This document shows positions 25,411-35,048 of a stretch of DNA of 64,000 bases, piece after piece (the stretch's first letter is position 1; each line of letters opens with the position of its first letter). The DNA is from Kerstersia similis. GTDB taxonomy: Bacteria > Pseudomonadota > Gammaproteobacteria > Burkholderiales > Burkholderiaceae_B. The stretch spans positions 73,837 through 137,836 of the forward strand of contig NZ_CBCSIQ010000007.1 of the NCBI RefSeq assembly GCF_965139615.1, written 5' to 3'. The notes under the pieces were generated by a model. It saw nothing but the letters and a program-made list of their open reading frames with translations. It made no database searches and was not told the DNA's origin. Position numbers and translations under genes: made by a program.

Positions 25411-27345
25411 TCATGCCGCTTCCGTACGACGCTCCAGCGCTGCGGCGAAAAATCCGTCGGTTCCGTGCTGATCCGGGCGCAGGCGCAGATAGGCATCCTG
25501 CATCTCCAGGCCCGGCACGCGAGACGCCAGAATGGTGCCTGCCTCCAACAGCTGGAACTCCGGATGTTTCTTCAAGAAGGCCTGCACCTGATCTTCGTTC
25601 TCCTGCGGCAACAGACTGCATGTCGCATAAACCAGACGGCCGCCTGGCGCGACGCAGCGTGCTGCACTTTCCAGCACGCGTGCCTGCACATCGCACAGCT
25701 CCCGCACCGACTGCGGCGACTGGCGCCATTTCATATCAGGGTTGCGCCGCAAGGTTCCCATGCCGCTGCAAGGCGCATCCACCAGCACCCGCTGAGCCTT
25801 GCCTGCCAAACGCTTCACGCGGACATCATTCTCATGCTCCAGCGCAATGGTGGCCACATTGGACAAACCGCTGCGCGCCAGCCTGGGCTTGGCGCGCGCC
25901 AGGCGCGCTGCCGACACGTCAAACGCGTACAGCCTGCCCGTGGAACGCATCAATGCGCCCAGCAGCAAGGTCTTGCCCCCGGCGCCGGCACAGAAATCTA
26001 TGATCATCTCGCCACGCTTGGGGCCAACCAGCAAGGCCAGCAGCTGGCTACCTTCATCCTGAACCTCAAGCAGGCCATGCTCGAACTGCGGCGTGCGCTG
26101 CAAGGAGGGACGCCCCTGCACACGGATGCCCCAGGGGGAATATGGGGTCGGTTGCGGGTCGTGCTGCGGCATGCTCTTGCGCAAGGCCGCCAGCGTTTCA
26201 TCGCGATCCGCCTTCATCGGATTGACCCGCAGGTCCAGGCCGGCAGGCAGGTTCAGCGCGGCCATCAGCGACTCGCCATCGGGTAAGGCAGCCAGTTGCT
26301 CTGACAACCAATCCGGATAGCTATGCCGCACGGCCAAGGGCAAGGCGTCGGCATCAATTTCATCCAGACGCGTCAGCCATGCCTGCTCATCTGCGCTCAG
26401 CACCGGCTCCAGCGCTTCACGGCCCTGCGTGGCCAGCAGGCCCAGAATGGCCAGGCGACGGTTAGCCGTTCCCGAACCGCTCTCGGCATAATGACGATAA
26501 CGACGCAAATGGCGCAGCACATCATAGACAGCCTCCGCCAGCTGGCTGCGGTCGCGTGCACCGACCTGCGGATGTGCACGCAACCAATGCGACAGCACGG
26601 CATCTGCCGGATATTCCCAGGTAAAGACCTGATCAAAAATCTGGCCCAGCTGCACCATGCGATATTCCATCGGGTGCAGGCGCGTACGCACGACGACAGG
26701 CTGAAAGCCGGTGTCCTGCTGCGCGCCTGGCTGAGTACGGCGCACTGCCGAATCCTGACGCACGCCCGGCTGGGCACGCTCGTACGCACCGGACTGACGC
26801 GGCGCGCGATCCTGCCCCCCTGCCTGCGCGGGGGCAGCTGAACGACGTTCGTTGCGTTCGTTACCATAGCCGCTGCCGCGTGCCGCGCGATCGTGAGAGC
26901 GATCATCGCGGCGTACGTCACGCGGGCCACCCTCACGCTGAGCCTTGCGGGCATCGCCGCGGTGCTCCTCGAACCGGCTGTCACGCGCACCGCCAGCACG
27001 GCTGCTGTCGCGCTGCCCTCGCCCCTCGGCGGCAGCGGGCCGGCGCTCGAACGGGCGTTCCGCGTTGCGTTCTGCCCGACCGCCGTCCGCGCGTCGGTCG
27101 GACGCAGCGCTTGCGCCAAAGCGCTTAGCCGGCGTCCCGCCTGCCTTGGGCTCCTGCCCTTCCCTGCTGCTGCGCCAGCCTTGCAGGCCTTCGCTGCGGC
27201 GGCCCGGTGCTTCCGGGCGCTCCTCGCGCCGCGCCGCGCCGCCGCGCTCTGCCCTGGCGTTAGCGCCAGCCGTGCGGCGGCCACCTGCCGCCGGCGCATC
27301 CTGAATCGGACGGCCATAACGATTTGTGCGACCCTGATCAGCCAT
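25411..27345 (-). CDS. RsmB/NOP-family rRNA m5C methyltransferase with a long Arg-rich N-terminal extension
   Basis: A 644-residue protein. Residues from about 218 to the end form a standard RsmB/NOP2/Sun SAM-dependent RNA cytosine-C5 methyltransferase, with D-F-C-A-G-A-G-G-K-T (SAM motif I), D-A-P-C-S-G-M-G-T-L-R-R-N-P-D (motif IV Cys) and Y-A-T-C-S-L-L-P-Q-E-N (motif VI catalytic Cys). Residues 1-217 are low complexity, rich in Arg, Gly, Ala, Gln, Glu and Asp, and predicted disordered. The ATG at 27345 overlaps the purN end and has GAGG nine bases upstream, supporting the long form. The exact target base is unknown. Confidence 0.88.
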   Translation of the reverse strand: MADQGRTNRYGRPIQDAPAAGGRRTAGANARAERGGAARREERPEAPGRRSEGLQGWRSSREGQEPKAGGTPAKRFGASAASDRRADGGRAERNAERPFERRPAAAEGRGQRDSSRAGGARDSRFEEHRGDARKAQREGGPRDVRRDDRSHDRAARGSGYGNERNERRSAAPAQAGGQDRAPRQSGAYERAQPGVRQDSAVRRTQPGAQQDTGFQPVVVRTRLHPMEYRMVQLGQIFDQVFTWEYPADAVLSHWLRAHPQVGARDRSQLAEAVYDVLRHLRRYRHYAESGSGTANRRLAILGLLATQGREALEPVLSADEQAWLTRLDEIDADALPLAVRHSYPDWLSEQLAALPDGESLMAALNLPAGLDLRVNPMKADRDETLAALRKSMPQHDPQPTPYSPWGIRVQGRPSLQRTPQFEHGLLEVQDEGSQLLALLVGPKRGEMIIDFCAGAGGKTLLLGALMRSTGRLYAFDVSAARLARAKPRLARSGLSNVATIALEHENDVRVKRLAGKAQRVLVDAPCSGMGTLRRNPDMKWRQSPQSVRELCDVQARVLESAARCVAPGGRLVYATCSLLPQENEDQVQAFLKKHPEFQLLEAGTILASRVPGLEMQDAYLRLRPDQHGTDGFFAAALERRTEAA

Positions 27346-28081
27346 GATGATTTGCCTCTGCCTGCCAAATATAAAGACGCGAGGCCACGCCCGCGACCGT
27401 CACACGGCCGTCTGCAGCCTGTGACACTCGTCCTTCCGCCAGCCAGCGAACGGCTTGCGGGAAAATATGATGTTCGGTTTCCAGTACGCGGTCAGCCAGC
27501 GTATCCGGCGTATCGTCCGCCAGAACGGGCACGACGCTTTGCGCGATGATCGGGCCGTGATCCAGCACCGGCGTCACGAAATGCACGGTGCAGCCATGCG
27601 CCTGCACCCCGTTGGCCAAAGCCTGCGCATGCGTATGCAGCCCCGGAAAGGCCGGCAGCAACGACGGATGGATATTCACCAGACGCCCCGCGTAACGCTG
27701 TACAAACCCGGGCGTCAGGACACGCATGAAACCGGCCAGAATGATGTAATCAGGCTCGAAGGTATCGACTGCCTGCGCCAACGCGGCGTCAAAGGCTTCG
27801 CGGCTGGCATAGTCCCGGTGCGGCAAGGCCAGGGTTTCCAGCCCCTGCTCCCGCGCCCAGCTCAACCCGGCGGCGTCCGGCTTATTGGCAATGACACCGA
27901 CAATCTCTGCCGGCCAGCCCTGCGTACGGCAAGCTTCGACCAGCGTCCGCATATTGGAGCCACGCCCGGAAATCAGGATCAGCAGGCGGCAGGGAGTCTT
28001 TCCAGCAACAGGAGCGCCGGCATCCTGGCCAGCGCTCGAAAGAGCGTAATCCGCGCTCTGGCGGTTGATCGCGTCGGGCAA
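27338..28081 (-). CDS. purN: Phosphoribosylglycinamide formyltransferase PurN
   Basis: A purine-synthesis enzyme that transfers a formyl group from 10-formyl-THF to GAR. I-L-I-S-G-R-G-S-N-M-R-T-L (GAR-binding loop), the conserved H-P-S-L-L-P-A-F-P-G-L-H and the H-x-x-D-x-G-P catalytic region V-T-P-V-L-D-H-G-P-I-I-A-Q are present. Most PurN proteins start close to the first strand; here about 30 extra residues precede it and the only plausible start is TTG at 28081, with a weak GGA upstream. The start is therefore uncertain. The gene overlaps the RNA methyltransferase by eight bases. Confidence 0.92.
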   Translation of the reverse strand: MPDAINRQSADYALSSAGQDAGAPVAGKTPCRLLILISGRGSNMRTLVEACRTQGWPAEIVGVIANKPDAAGLSWAREQGLETLALPHRDYASREAFDAALAQAVDTFEPDYIILAGFMRVLTPGFVQRYAGRLVNIHPSLLPAFPGLHTHAQALANGVQAHGCTVHFVTPVLDHGPIIAQSVVPVLADDTPDTLADRVLETEHHIFPQAVRWLAEGRVSQAADGRVTVAGVASRLYIWQAEANHHG

Positions 28082-28130
28082 AGCGGTATTTCCATTAAAA
28101 AATATAACTGGTGATTGTAAACTGTCGCCC

Positions 28131-29096
28131 GTGAAACCAACGCTGCATATCTACCGTTCCCTGCCGCCTGCCAATCGCCGCCAACCTTGCGCGCTGACGA
28201 TAGGCAGTTTTGACGGCGTTCATCTTGGCCACCAGGCGATTCTGGCGCAGGTCTGCGAAGCCGCGGCCCGCCGCGGGCTGGTACCGTCCGCCATGACCTT
28301 TTCGCCGCACCCGCGCGAGTATTTCGCCAGGCTGCGTGGCTTGCCCGACCTCGTGCCCCGCCGGATTTCCAGCCTGCGCGACCAATGCATGGCACTGGCC
28401 CAGGCGGGCATGCGCCAGCTGGTCGTACGCCGCTTCGACCACACGCTGGCCAACATGAGCCCTGACGACTTCGTCCGCCAGATCCTGGTCGAAGGCCTGG
28501 ACGTACGCTGGCTGCTGGTAGGCAGCGACTTCCGTTATGGCCGCGCCCGTTCCGGTGACATCGAGACATTGCGCCGTGCTGGCGCCGAATATGGCTTCGA
28601 GGTTCATACGCTGGAAGACATTCTGGATGCCCAGGGCCGGCGCATCTCCAGTTCCGACATCAGGGAGGCGCTGGCGCAGGCAGACCTGCAGCAAGCCCAC
28701 GCCCTGCTGGGCCGCTGGCCCTCCGTTTGCGCCCATGTGCGTCACGGGCGCAAACTGGGGCGCAACCTGGGTTTCCCCACCATGAATCAAGGGGTGCCGG
28801 AACGCAGCGCCCTGCGCCCCGGCATTTACGTCACCCGTGTGCACGGGCTGGCCGACCGGCCACTGGCAGCCGTGTCCAGCCTGGGCGTACGGCCTACCGT
28901 AGAAGGCGAAGGCAGGCTGCTGCTTGAGACACACTTGCTCGATACCAGTGCCGACGCCTACGGTAAACTGATTAACGTTGAATTCCTGCAGTATCTGCGG
29001 GATGAGCAGAAATTTTCCGATCTTGACGCCTTGACTGCCGCCATCCGCCAGGATGCCGACGATGCGCGCGCTTATTTTTCCGTCCATGGACTATAA
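28131..29096 (+). CDS. ribF: Bifunctional riboflavin kinase / FAD synthetase RibF
   Basis: A 321-residue enzyme that makes FMN and then FAD from riboflavin and ATP. The nucleotidyltransferase domain has G-S-F-D-G-V-H-L-G-H-Q near residue 25, and the kinase domain has G-R-K-L-G-R-N-L-G-F-P-T-M-N around residue 205. The start is taken as GTG 28131 (K-P-T-L-H-I-Y-R-S-L), which gives the usual length; an in-frame upstream start would add 22 residues without family support. It is divergent from purN and overlaps ileS by 11 bases. Confidence 0.93.
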   Translation: MKPTLHIYRSLPPANRRQPCALTIGSFDGVHLGHQAILAQVCEAAARRGLVPSAMTFSPHPREYFARLRGLPDLVPRRISSLRDQCMALAQAGMRQLVVRRFDHTLANMSPDDFVRQILVEGLDVRWLLVGSDFRYGRARSGDIETLRRAGAEYGFEVHTLEDILDAQGRRISSSDIREALAQADLQQAHALLGRWPSVCAHVRHGRKLGRNLGFPTMNQGVPERSALRPGIYVTRVHGLADRPLAAVSSLGVRPTVEGEGRLLLETHLLDTSADAYGKLINVEFLQYLRDEQKFSDLDALTAAIRQDADDARAYFSVHGL

Positions 29097-31968
29097 AGAC
29101 ACCCTCAACCTGCCCGATACCGCCTTCCCGATGCGCGGAGACCTCGCCAAGCGCGAACCCAAATGGGTCGCCGACTGGGAAGAAAACCGAATTTATCAGG
29201 CGATTCGCGCTGCCAGCCAAGGCCGCCCCAAGTTCGTGCTGCACGACGGCCCCCCCTATGCCAACGGCGACATCCACCTGGGCCACGCGGTCAACAAGAT
29301 CCTCAAGGACATCATCATCAAAAGCCGCAACATGGCCGGCTTTGATGCACCGTATGTGCCGGGCTGGGATTGCCACGGCATGCCGATTGAAATCCAGATC
29401 GAGAAAAAATACGGCAAGAACCTGCCCGTTGCCGAAGTCCAGGCGCGTGCCCGTGCTTACGCACTGGAGCAGATCGACCGCCAGAAACAGGATTTCAAAC
29501 GCCTGGGCGTGCTGGGGGATTGGGACAACCCATACCTCACAATGAATTATGGCAATGAAGCCAATGAGATCCGTGCCCTGGCCGGAATCATCAAGCGCGG
29601 CTACCTGTTCCGGGGCCTCAAACCCGTCAACTGGTGTTTCGACTGTGGTTCGGCGCTGGCGGAAGCGGAAGTTGAATATGCCGACCGCGTCGATCCCACC
29701 ATCGACGTCGCGTTTCCGTTTGCCGACAAATCCGCCATCGCGCGCGCCTTCGGCCTGCCTGAGGACGCCGTGGCAGACGGCGCCATCGTCATCTGGACCA
29801 CGACGCCCTGGACCATCCCGTCCAATCAGGCGCTCAACGTCCACCCCGAGCTCGAATACAGCCTGGTGCGTCTGTCCGAAGCGCGCCAGACCGGCAGCAT
29901 GCTGCTGCTCGCACGCGAACGTGTCGCCCCCTGCCTGGAGCAATGGGGCCTGAGCGGCGAAATCATTGCCACCGTGGCCGGCCAGGCGCTGGAAAACCTG
30001 CGCTTCCATCACCCGCTGGCCCAGGCCGATGCCGGCTACCAGCGCACCTCGCCGGTGTATCTGGCCGAGTACGTGACCCTGGACACCGGCACCGGCGTGG
30101 TGCACTCGGCGCCCGCCTATGGTGTGGACGACTTCATCAGCTGCAAGGCCCATGGCCTGGCAGATGCCGAGATCATCAATCCGGTGATGGGCGACGGCCG
30201 CTACGCCACCACCCTGCCGATCTTCGGCGGGCTCAAGATCTGGGACGCCAATCCGCTGATCGTCCAGACGCTGCAAGACACCGGCACCCTCCTGCGCACG
30301 GAAAAGCTCAAGCACAGCTACATGCACTGCTGGCGCCACAAGACGCCGGTGATCTACCGCGCCACCAGCCAATGGTTCGCCGGCATGGATGTCGTGCCCA
30401 CAAACCAGGGCCCGACGCTGCGCGAAACAGCCTTGCAAGCCGTGGACGCCACCGCCTTCTTCCCGGCCTGGGGCCGTGCGCGCCTGCACAACATGATCGC
30501 CAACCGTCCGGACTGGACCCTGTCGCGCCAGCGCCAATGGGGTGTCCCGATGTCGCTGTTCGTCCACAAGGAAACCGGCGAGCTGCATCCACGCACGGTC
30601 GAATTGATGGAGGAAGTGGCAAAGCGTGTGGAACAGCACGGTATCGAGGCCTGGCAGGCCCTGGATCCTCGCGACCTGCTGGGCGACGAAGCCGACCTGT
30701 ACGAAAAAACCCGTGACACGCTGGACGTCTGGTTTGATTCAGGCACCACCCATGTCACCGTGCTGGGCGGCGCGCGCACCCCGGATTCGCCCGTCAGCAA
30801 TGGCGGTTCGCATGGCGATGTGCTGGCCTGGCCGGCAGACCTCTATCTGGAAGGCTCGGATCAGCACCGCGGCTGGTTCCATTCCTCGCTGTTGACCGGT
30901 TCCATGCTCTATGGCCGCGCGCCCTACAAGGCGCTGCTGACGCACGGCTTCACCGTCGATGGCGATGGCCGCAAGATGAGCAAGTCGCTGGGCAATGTCA
31001 TCGTGCCGCAAAAGGTGTCCGACTCCCTGGGCGCAGAAATCCTGCGCCTCTGGATTGGCAGCACGGACTACTCCGGCGAGTTGTCGATTTCCGACACCAT
31101 CCTCAAGCGTGTCGTGGAAGGCTACCGCCGCATCCGCAACACCTTGCGCTTCCTGCTGGCCAACCTGGCCGACTTCGACGCCACCACCCAGCTGGTGAAT
31201 GTCGAAGACATGCTGGAAATTGACCGTTATGCGCTCGGCATGGCCGCCCGCATGCAGGAAGAAGTGCTGGCCGCCTACGAACGCTATGAGTTCCACCCGG
31301 CCACGGCGCGACTGCAAACCTTCTGCTCCGAAGACCTGGGCGCGTTCTACCTGGATATCCTGAAAGACCGCCTGTACACCTCGGCAACCGACAGCCACGC
31401 CCGCCGCAGTGCGCAAAGCGCGCTGCTGCACATCACGCTGACCTTGCTCAAGGTGATGGCCCCGGTGCTGTCCTTCACTGCGGAAGAAGCCTGGGCGGTT
31501 CTGGCCGAGGCCACTCCCGGCGCCGTGCCGGAGAATGCCCGCCTGACGATTTTCACCGAAACCTACCATCAGCTGCCGCTGAGCGCCGGCAACGACGCCC
31601 TGCAGCAAAAGTGGGGCCGCCTGCGCCAGACCCGGGCACAGATTCTGCGCGAACTGGAAACCCTGCGCGCCGCCGGCAGCGTCGGCTCCTCTCTGCAGGC
31701 AGAAGTGGTGCTGCAAGCCAGCGGCCAGGAATATGAAGACCTGGCCAGCCTGGAAGACGATCTGAAATTTGTGCTGATCGTTTCGCGCGCATCGGTGCAA
31801 CAGGGTGAAGGGGAACTGCAAGTGACCCTGTCGGCTTCCTCGCACCTGAAATGCGCCCGTTGCTGGCACTGGCGTGCCGACGTCGGCGCCAATGCCGATC
31901 ACCCCGAGCTGTGCGGCCGTTGCGTCAGCAACCTGTTCGGCACGGGCGAACAGCGCAGGTTCGCATGA
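29086..31968 (+). CDS. ileS: Isoleucyl-tRNA synthetase
   Basis: A 960-residue class I synthetase. It has P-P-Y-A-N-G-D-I-H-L-G-H (HIGH motif at 64-67), K-M-S-K-S at 630-634, an editing domain with T-T-P-W-T-I-P-S-N-Q, and a C-terminal zinc-binding segment C-A-R-C-W-H-W ... C-G-R-C. This is the zinc-containing bacterial type. It starts inside the last codons of ribF and its stop overlaps the lspA start (ATGA), so ribF-ileS-lspA form one coupled operon. Confidence 0.97.
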   Translation: MDYKDTLNLPDTAFPMRGDLAKREPKWVADWEENRIYQAIRAASQGRPKFVLHDGPPYANGDIHLGHAVNKILKDIIIKSRNMAGFDAPYVPGWDCHGMPIEIQIEKKYGKNLPVAEVQARARAYALEQIDRQKQDFKRLGVLGDWDNPYLTMNYGNEANEIRALAGIIKRGYLFRGLKPVNWCFDCGSALAEAEVEYADRVDPTIDVAFPFADKSAIARAFGLPEDAVADGAIVIWTTTPWTIPSNQALNVHPELEYSLVRLSEARQTGSMLLLARERVAPCLEQWGLSGEIIATVAGQALENLRFHHPLAQADAGYQRTSPVYLAEYVTLDTGTGVVHSAPAYGVDDFISCKAHGLADAEIINPVMGDGRYATTLPIFGGLKIWDANPLIVQTLQDTGTLLRTEKLKHSYMHCWRHKTPVIYRATSQWFAGMDVVPTNQGPTLRETALQAVDATAFFPAWGRARLHNMIANRPDWTLSRQRQWGVPMSLFVHKETGELHPRTVELMEEVAKRVEQHGIEAWQALDPRDLLGDEADLYEKTRDTLDVWFDSGTTHVTVLGGARTPDSPVSNGGSHGDVLAWPADLYLEGSDQHRGWFHSSLLTGSMLYGRAPYKALLTHGFTVDGDGRKMSKSLGNVIVPQKVSDSLGAEILRLWIGSTDYSGELSISDTILKRVVEGYRRIRNTLRFLLANLADFDATTQLVNVEDMLEIDRYALGMAARMQEEVLAAYERYEFHPATARLQTFCSEDLGAFYLDILKDRLYTSATDSHARRSAQSALLHITLTLLKVMAPVLSFTAEEAWAVLAEATPGAVPENARLTIFTETYHQLPLSAGNDALQQKWGRLRQTRAQILRELETLRAAGSVGSSLQAEVVLQASGQEYEDLASLEDDLKFVLIVSRASVQQGEGELQVTLSASSHLKCARCWHWRADVGANADHPELCGRCVSNLFGTGEQRRFA

Positions 31969-32483
31969 GCCAGGGCACGCACCCGACAAACCGCTCCCCG
32001 GCGCCGCTGTTCTGGCGCTGGGTGGCGCTGGCCATCCTGCTGATCGGCCTGGACCAGGTGACCAAGTACCACTTCAATACGGTACTCCACTATGGCCAGC
32101 GTCTGAATGTCCTGCCGTTCTTCGACTTCACCCTGCTCTACAACGAAGGCGCGGCGTTCAGTTTCCTCGCTGGCGCCGACGGCTGGCAACGCTGGTTCTT
32201 TACCGCGCTTGGCTTCGCGGCCAGCGCGCTGATCCTGTTCCTGCTGCGCCGCCATGCCAACCAACGCCGTTTTTCCCTGGCGCTGGTGCTGATCCTGGGC
32301 GGCGCCCTGGGCAACGTGATCGACCGCCTGCAACACGGGCATGTCGTCGATTTCCTGCTGTTCTACTGGAACAACGCCTATTTCCCGGCGTTCAATGTTG
32401 CCGACATCTGCATTACCGTGGGTGCCATCCTCATGCTGTGGGACGAACTGGCCCGCGCACGTCGTGCCCGCACCACCCCTTGA
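31965..32483 (+). CDS. lspA: Lipoprotein signal peptidase LspA
   Basis: A 172-residue inner-membrane aspartyl protease that removes signal peptides from prolipoproteins. Four hydrophobic helices are visible. L-G-G-A-L-G-N-V-I-D-R-L and F-N-V-A-D-I-C-I-T-V-G carry the two catalytic Asp residues, and Y-N-E-G-A-A-F-S-F-L-A is conserved. The overlapping ATGA with ileS matches the usual ileS-lspA pairing. Confidence 0.96.
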   Translation: MSQGTHPTNRSPAPLFWRWVALAILLIGLDQVTKYHFNTVLHYGQRLNVLPFFDFTLLYNEGAAFSFLAGADGWQRWFFTALGFAASALILFLLRRHANQRRFSLALVLILGGALGNVIDRLQHGHVVDFLLFYWNNAYFPAFNVADICITVGAILMLWDELARARRARTTP

Positions 32484-32495
32484 AGGGTCCTTGCC

Positions 32496-33707
32496 ATGCC
32501 TGAACTGCACAACAAACGCCTGGTACTGGGCCTGACTGGCGGCATCGCCTGCTACAAGAGCGCCGAGCTTCTGCGGCGCCTGGGCGACCACGGCGCCACG
32601 GTTGACGTCGTCATGACCGATGCGGCAACGCACTTCATCACGCCCATCACCATGCAGGCACTCTCCGGGCGCCCCGTGCACCTGGACGCCTGGGACAGCC
32701 GCGCGCCGAACAATATGCCGCACATCAATCTGTCGCGTGGAGCGGATGCCATTGTCATTGCGCCTGCGTCGGCTGACTTCATGGCGCGTTTGGTGCACGG
32801 GCGCGCCGATGATCTGCTGGCAACCCTGTGCCTGGCGCGCAACTGCCCCTTGATCCTGGCGCCAGCCATGAATCGGGAAATGTGGGACAACCCGGCAACA
32901 CAGCGCAATGTGCGCCAGCTGCGGGAAGATGGCGTCATCATCATCGGCCCCGGCAGCGGCCAGCAGGCCTGTGGCGAAACCGGCGACGGCCGCATGCTGG
33001 AGCCGGCAGAAATCCTGGCGGAAGTCATTGCGTTCTTCCAGCCCAAGGTACTGAAGGGCAAGCGCGTCCTGCTGACAGCCGGCCCGACATCCGAGCCGAT
33101 CGACCCGGTGCGCGTCATCAGCAATCGCTCCTCTGGGAAAACCGGCTATGCCCTGGCCCGCGCCGCTTTCGAGGCCGGCGCCCAGGTGACACTGGTTTCC
33201 GGCCCCACTGCCCTGGCGGCTCCCTACGGCGTCACCCGCGTTTCCGTGCATACGGCGCTGGAAATGCATCAGGCAGTCATGAACCGGACTGGCGAGGCCG
33301 ATATCTTCATCGCGGTCGCTGCCGTCGCAGATTGGCGCGTTGCCAACCCGGCCGAGCACAAAATCAAAAAAACCGATGGCGGCCATGGTGTGCCAGTGCT
33401 GGAATTTATCCCCAACCCGGATATTCTCGCCAGCGTCGCCGCACTGCCAGACGGGCCCTGGTGTGTCGGTTTTGCCGCAGAAACGGAAAAACTGGTTCAA
33501 CACGCCGAAGAGAAACGATTGCGCAAAGGCATAGACCTGCTGGTAGGTAACCTGGCGCAAGATGTCATGGATGGCGACGACACCCGCCTGAGCCTCTTTG
33601 ATGCCAACGGTTGTCATCATCTGCCTGCCGCTGACAAACTCAGCGCTGCGCGCCGGCTGATCGGCGAAATCGCCCGCCGGGCACCGCAACGCCATCACAG
33701 CGCCTGA
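32496..33707 (+). CDS. coaBC: Bifunctional phosphopantothenoylcysteine decarboxylase / phosphopantothenate-cysteine ligase CoaBC
   Basis: A 403-residue coenzyme A synthesis enzyme. The N-terminal CoaC flavoprotein domain has G-L-T-G-G-I-A-C-Y-K, the active-site His in N-M-P-H-I-N-L-S and the A-P-A-S-A-D flavin motif. The C-terminal CoaB ligase domain starts around residue 185 with L-L-T-A-G-P-T-S-E-P-I-D-P-V-R and includes A-V-A-D-W-R. AAGGG is spaced about eight bases before the ATG. It follows lspA by 12 bases. Confidence 0.96.
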   Translation: MPELHNKRLVLGLTGGIACYKSAELLRRLGDHGATVDVVMTDAATHFITPITMQALSGRPVHLDAWDSRAPNNMPHINLSRGADAIVIAPASADFMARLVHGRADDLLATLCLARNCPLILAPAMNREMWDNPATQRNVRQLREDGVIIIGPGSGQQACGETGDGRMLEPAEILAEVIAFFQPKVLKGKRVLLTAGPTSEPIDPVRVISNRSSGKTGYALARAAFEAGAQVTLVSGPTALAAPYGVTRVSVHTALEMHQAVMNRTGEADIFIAVAAVADWRVANPAEHKIKKTDGGHGVPVLEFIPNPDILASVAALPDGPWCVGFAAETEKLVQHAEEKRLRKGIDLLVGNLAQDVMDGDDTRLSLFDANGCHHLPAADKLSAARRLIGEIARRAPQRHHSA

Positions 33708-33778
33708 CCTGTCGGCGGTCTGCTACCCTTTAAAGGCACCAGACTCGCACGACCGGCCCAGGGTCACAGGAGACGCGC

Positions 33779-34363
33779 ATGCCCTTGCATGACGATACCC
33801 CCCCGAAAGGCGACTACGCAGCCTACATCGAAAAACTGACGCAACGCAGCCAGGCCGGCACGCCTGGCCAGGCCGATGCCGGGGCGGCAGGCCAACAGCG
33901 AAAATCTTCCGTGGCGCAAGTCATCCAGGATGCGGCCAAAAAGGCGCGCCAGGAAACCCGGCAAAGAACAGACCAGGCGGCGCCCCCTGCAAACACGGCG
34001 TCGCCCTCCTTGCCCCCGATGCAGGCCCCGAAACCCGCAGCCACGCGCCCCTCCGCCGGCAGCCCAATCACCTACGGCCCGACTACACCTGCCAGCCAGG
34101 ATCAGCCCCTGCCCGAAACCAAGCGCCGGAACAAACGCTCCATCTGGCCGCTGATCCTGGCCGTGCTGTTTTTCATGCCCATGATCAATGTGGTGCGTGA
34201 CATGCTCGACGACCCCAGGCCGGAAGGCTTCTTTTTTCTGGCTGTCGCATTATTTGTCATCTTCTCCATTCGCCACTCGATCAAATCCGGCAACGAACCA
34301 GACAAAGATAAAAAACGCAGCGCCATCAAGAAAGACGACGATTACCCAAACACCGGGCATTGA
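33779..34363 (+). CDS. Hypothetical membrane protein with a disordered N-terminal half
   Basis: A 194-residue protein. Residues 1-115 are rich in Ala, Pro, Gln, Thr and Lys and look disordered. Two hydrophobic helices follow (about 121-139 and 150-164), then a charged Lys/Asp-rich tail. ACAGGAGACGCGC gives a good ribosome-binding site. I recognise no family. It sits between coaBC and dut on the same strand. Confidence 0.6.
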   Translation: MPLHDDTPPKGDYAAYIEKLTQRSQAGTPGQADAGAAGQQRKSSVAQVIQDAAKKARQETRQRTDQAAPPANTASPSLPPMQAPKPAATRPSAGSPITYGPTTPASQDQPLPETKRRNKRSIWPLILAVLFFMPMINVVRDMLDDPRPEGFFFLAVALFVIFSIRHSIKSGNEPDKDKKRSAIKKDDDYPNTGH

Positions 34364-34571
34364 ACCGAGGTAGGGCCAAAATCCAGCAAACCGGTACACA
34401 AACCCGGCACCACGGCGCCGGACGCCGCCGACGCCATTGCGGCAATCCGTTGCAGCTCACCATTTCGGCCACCCATCAGGTGTATCGGTGTCGGCCCCAG
34501 GCCAAGCACCGTCATCGTGCTCCCCTACTTTTAAACTCCCCAAGCTTTTGACACACGACAGGACCCAAGTC

Positions 34572-35021
34572 ATGAAAACCATTGCCCTGAAAATCCTGGA
34601 CCCGCGCATGGCAGCCTCGCTGCCCGCCTATGCCACACCCGGCTCCGCCGGGCTGGATCTGCGCGCCTGCCTGGATGCGCCGCTGGAACTGGCGCCGGGC
34701 GCTACAGCCCTGATTCCTACCGGCCTGGCAATCCATATCGGCGACCCTGGCTATGCCGCAATGTTCCTGCCCCGTTCCGGGCTGGGCCACAAGCACGGCA
34801 TTGTGCTGGGCAATCTGGTTGGCCTGATCGACTCCGATTATCAAGGCCAGCTGCAGGTTTCGGTCTGGAATCGCAGCCAGCAAGCCTTCATCATCGAGCC
34901 CATGGAGCGGATTGCGCAAATGGTGATCGTACCCGTCGTGCAAGCGGCCTTTGAAGTCGTGGAAGACTTTGAAAGCAGCGACCGCGGCGCCGGCGGCTTC
35001 GGCAGCACAGGCACCCGCTGA
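34572..35021 (+). CDS. dut: Deoxyuridine 5'-triphosphate nucleotidohydrolase (dUTPase)
   Basis: A 149-residue trimeric enzyme that hydrolyses dUTP to dUMP and PPi. All five motifs are visible: A-T-P-G-S-A-G-L-D-L-R-A, P-R-S-G-L-G-H-K-H-G, G-N-L-V-G-L-I-D-S-D-Y-Q-G, R-I-A-Q-M-V-I-V and R-G-A-G-G-F-G-S-T-G. The ATG at 34572 gives the standard N-terminus M-K-T-I-A-L-K-I-L-D. It converges on clpA. Confidence 0.97.
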   Translation: MKTIALKILDPRMAASLPAYATPGSAGLDLRACLDAPLELAPGATALIPTGLAIHIGDPGYAAMFLPRSGLGHKHGIVLGNLVGLIDSDYQGQLQVSVWNRSQQAFIIEPMERIAQMVIVPVVQAAFEVVEDFESSDRGAGGFGSTGTR

Positions 35022-35048
35022 ACGGCTGGTTGTACTTCGTCATGTTAA

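Noticed and set aside
28972..30639. Minus-strand open frame opposite ileS
   Set aside because: ileS motifs (HIGH, editing domain) are on the plus strand; the antisense product is featureless.
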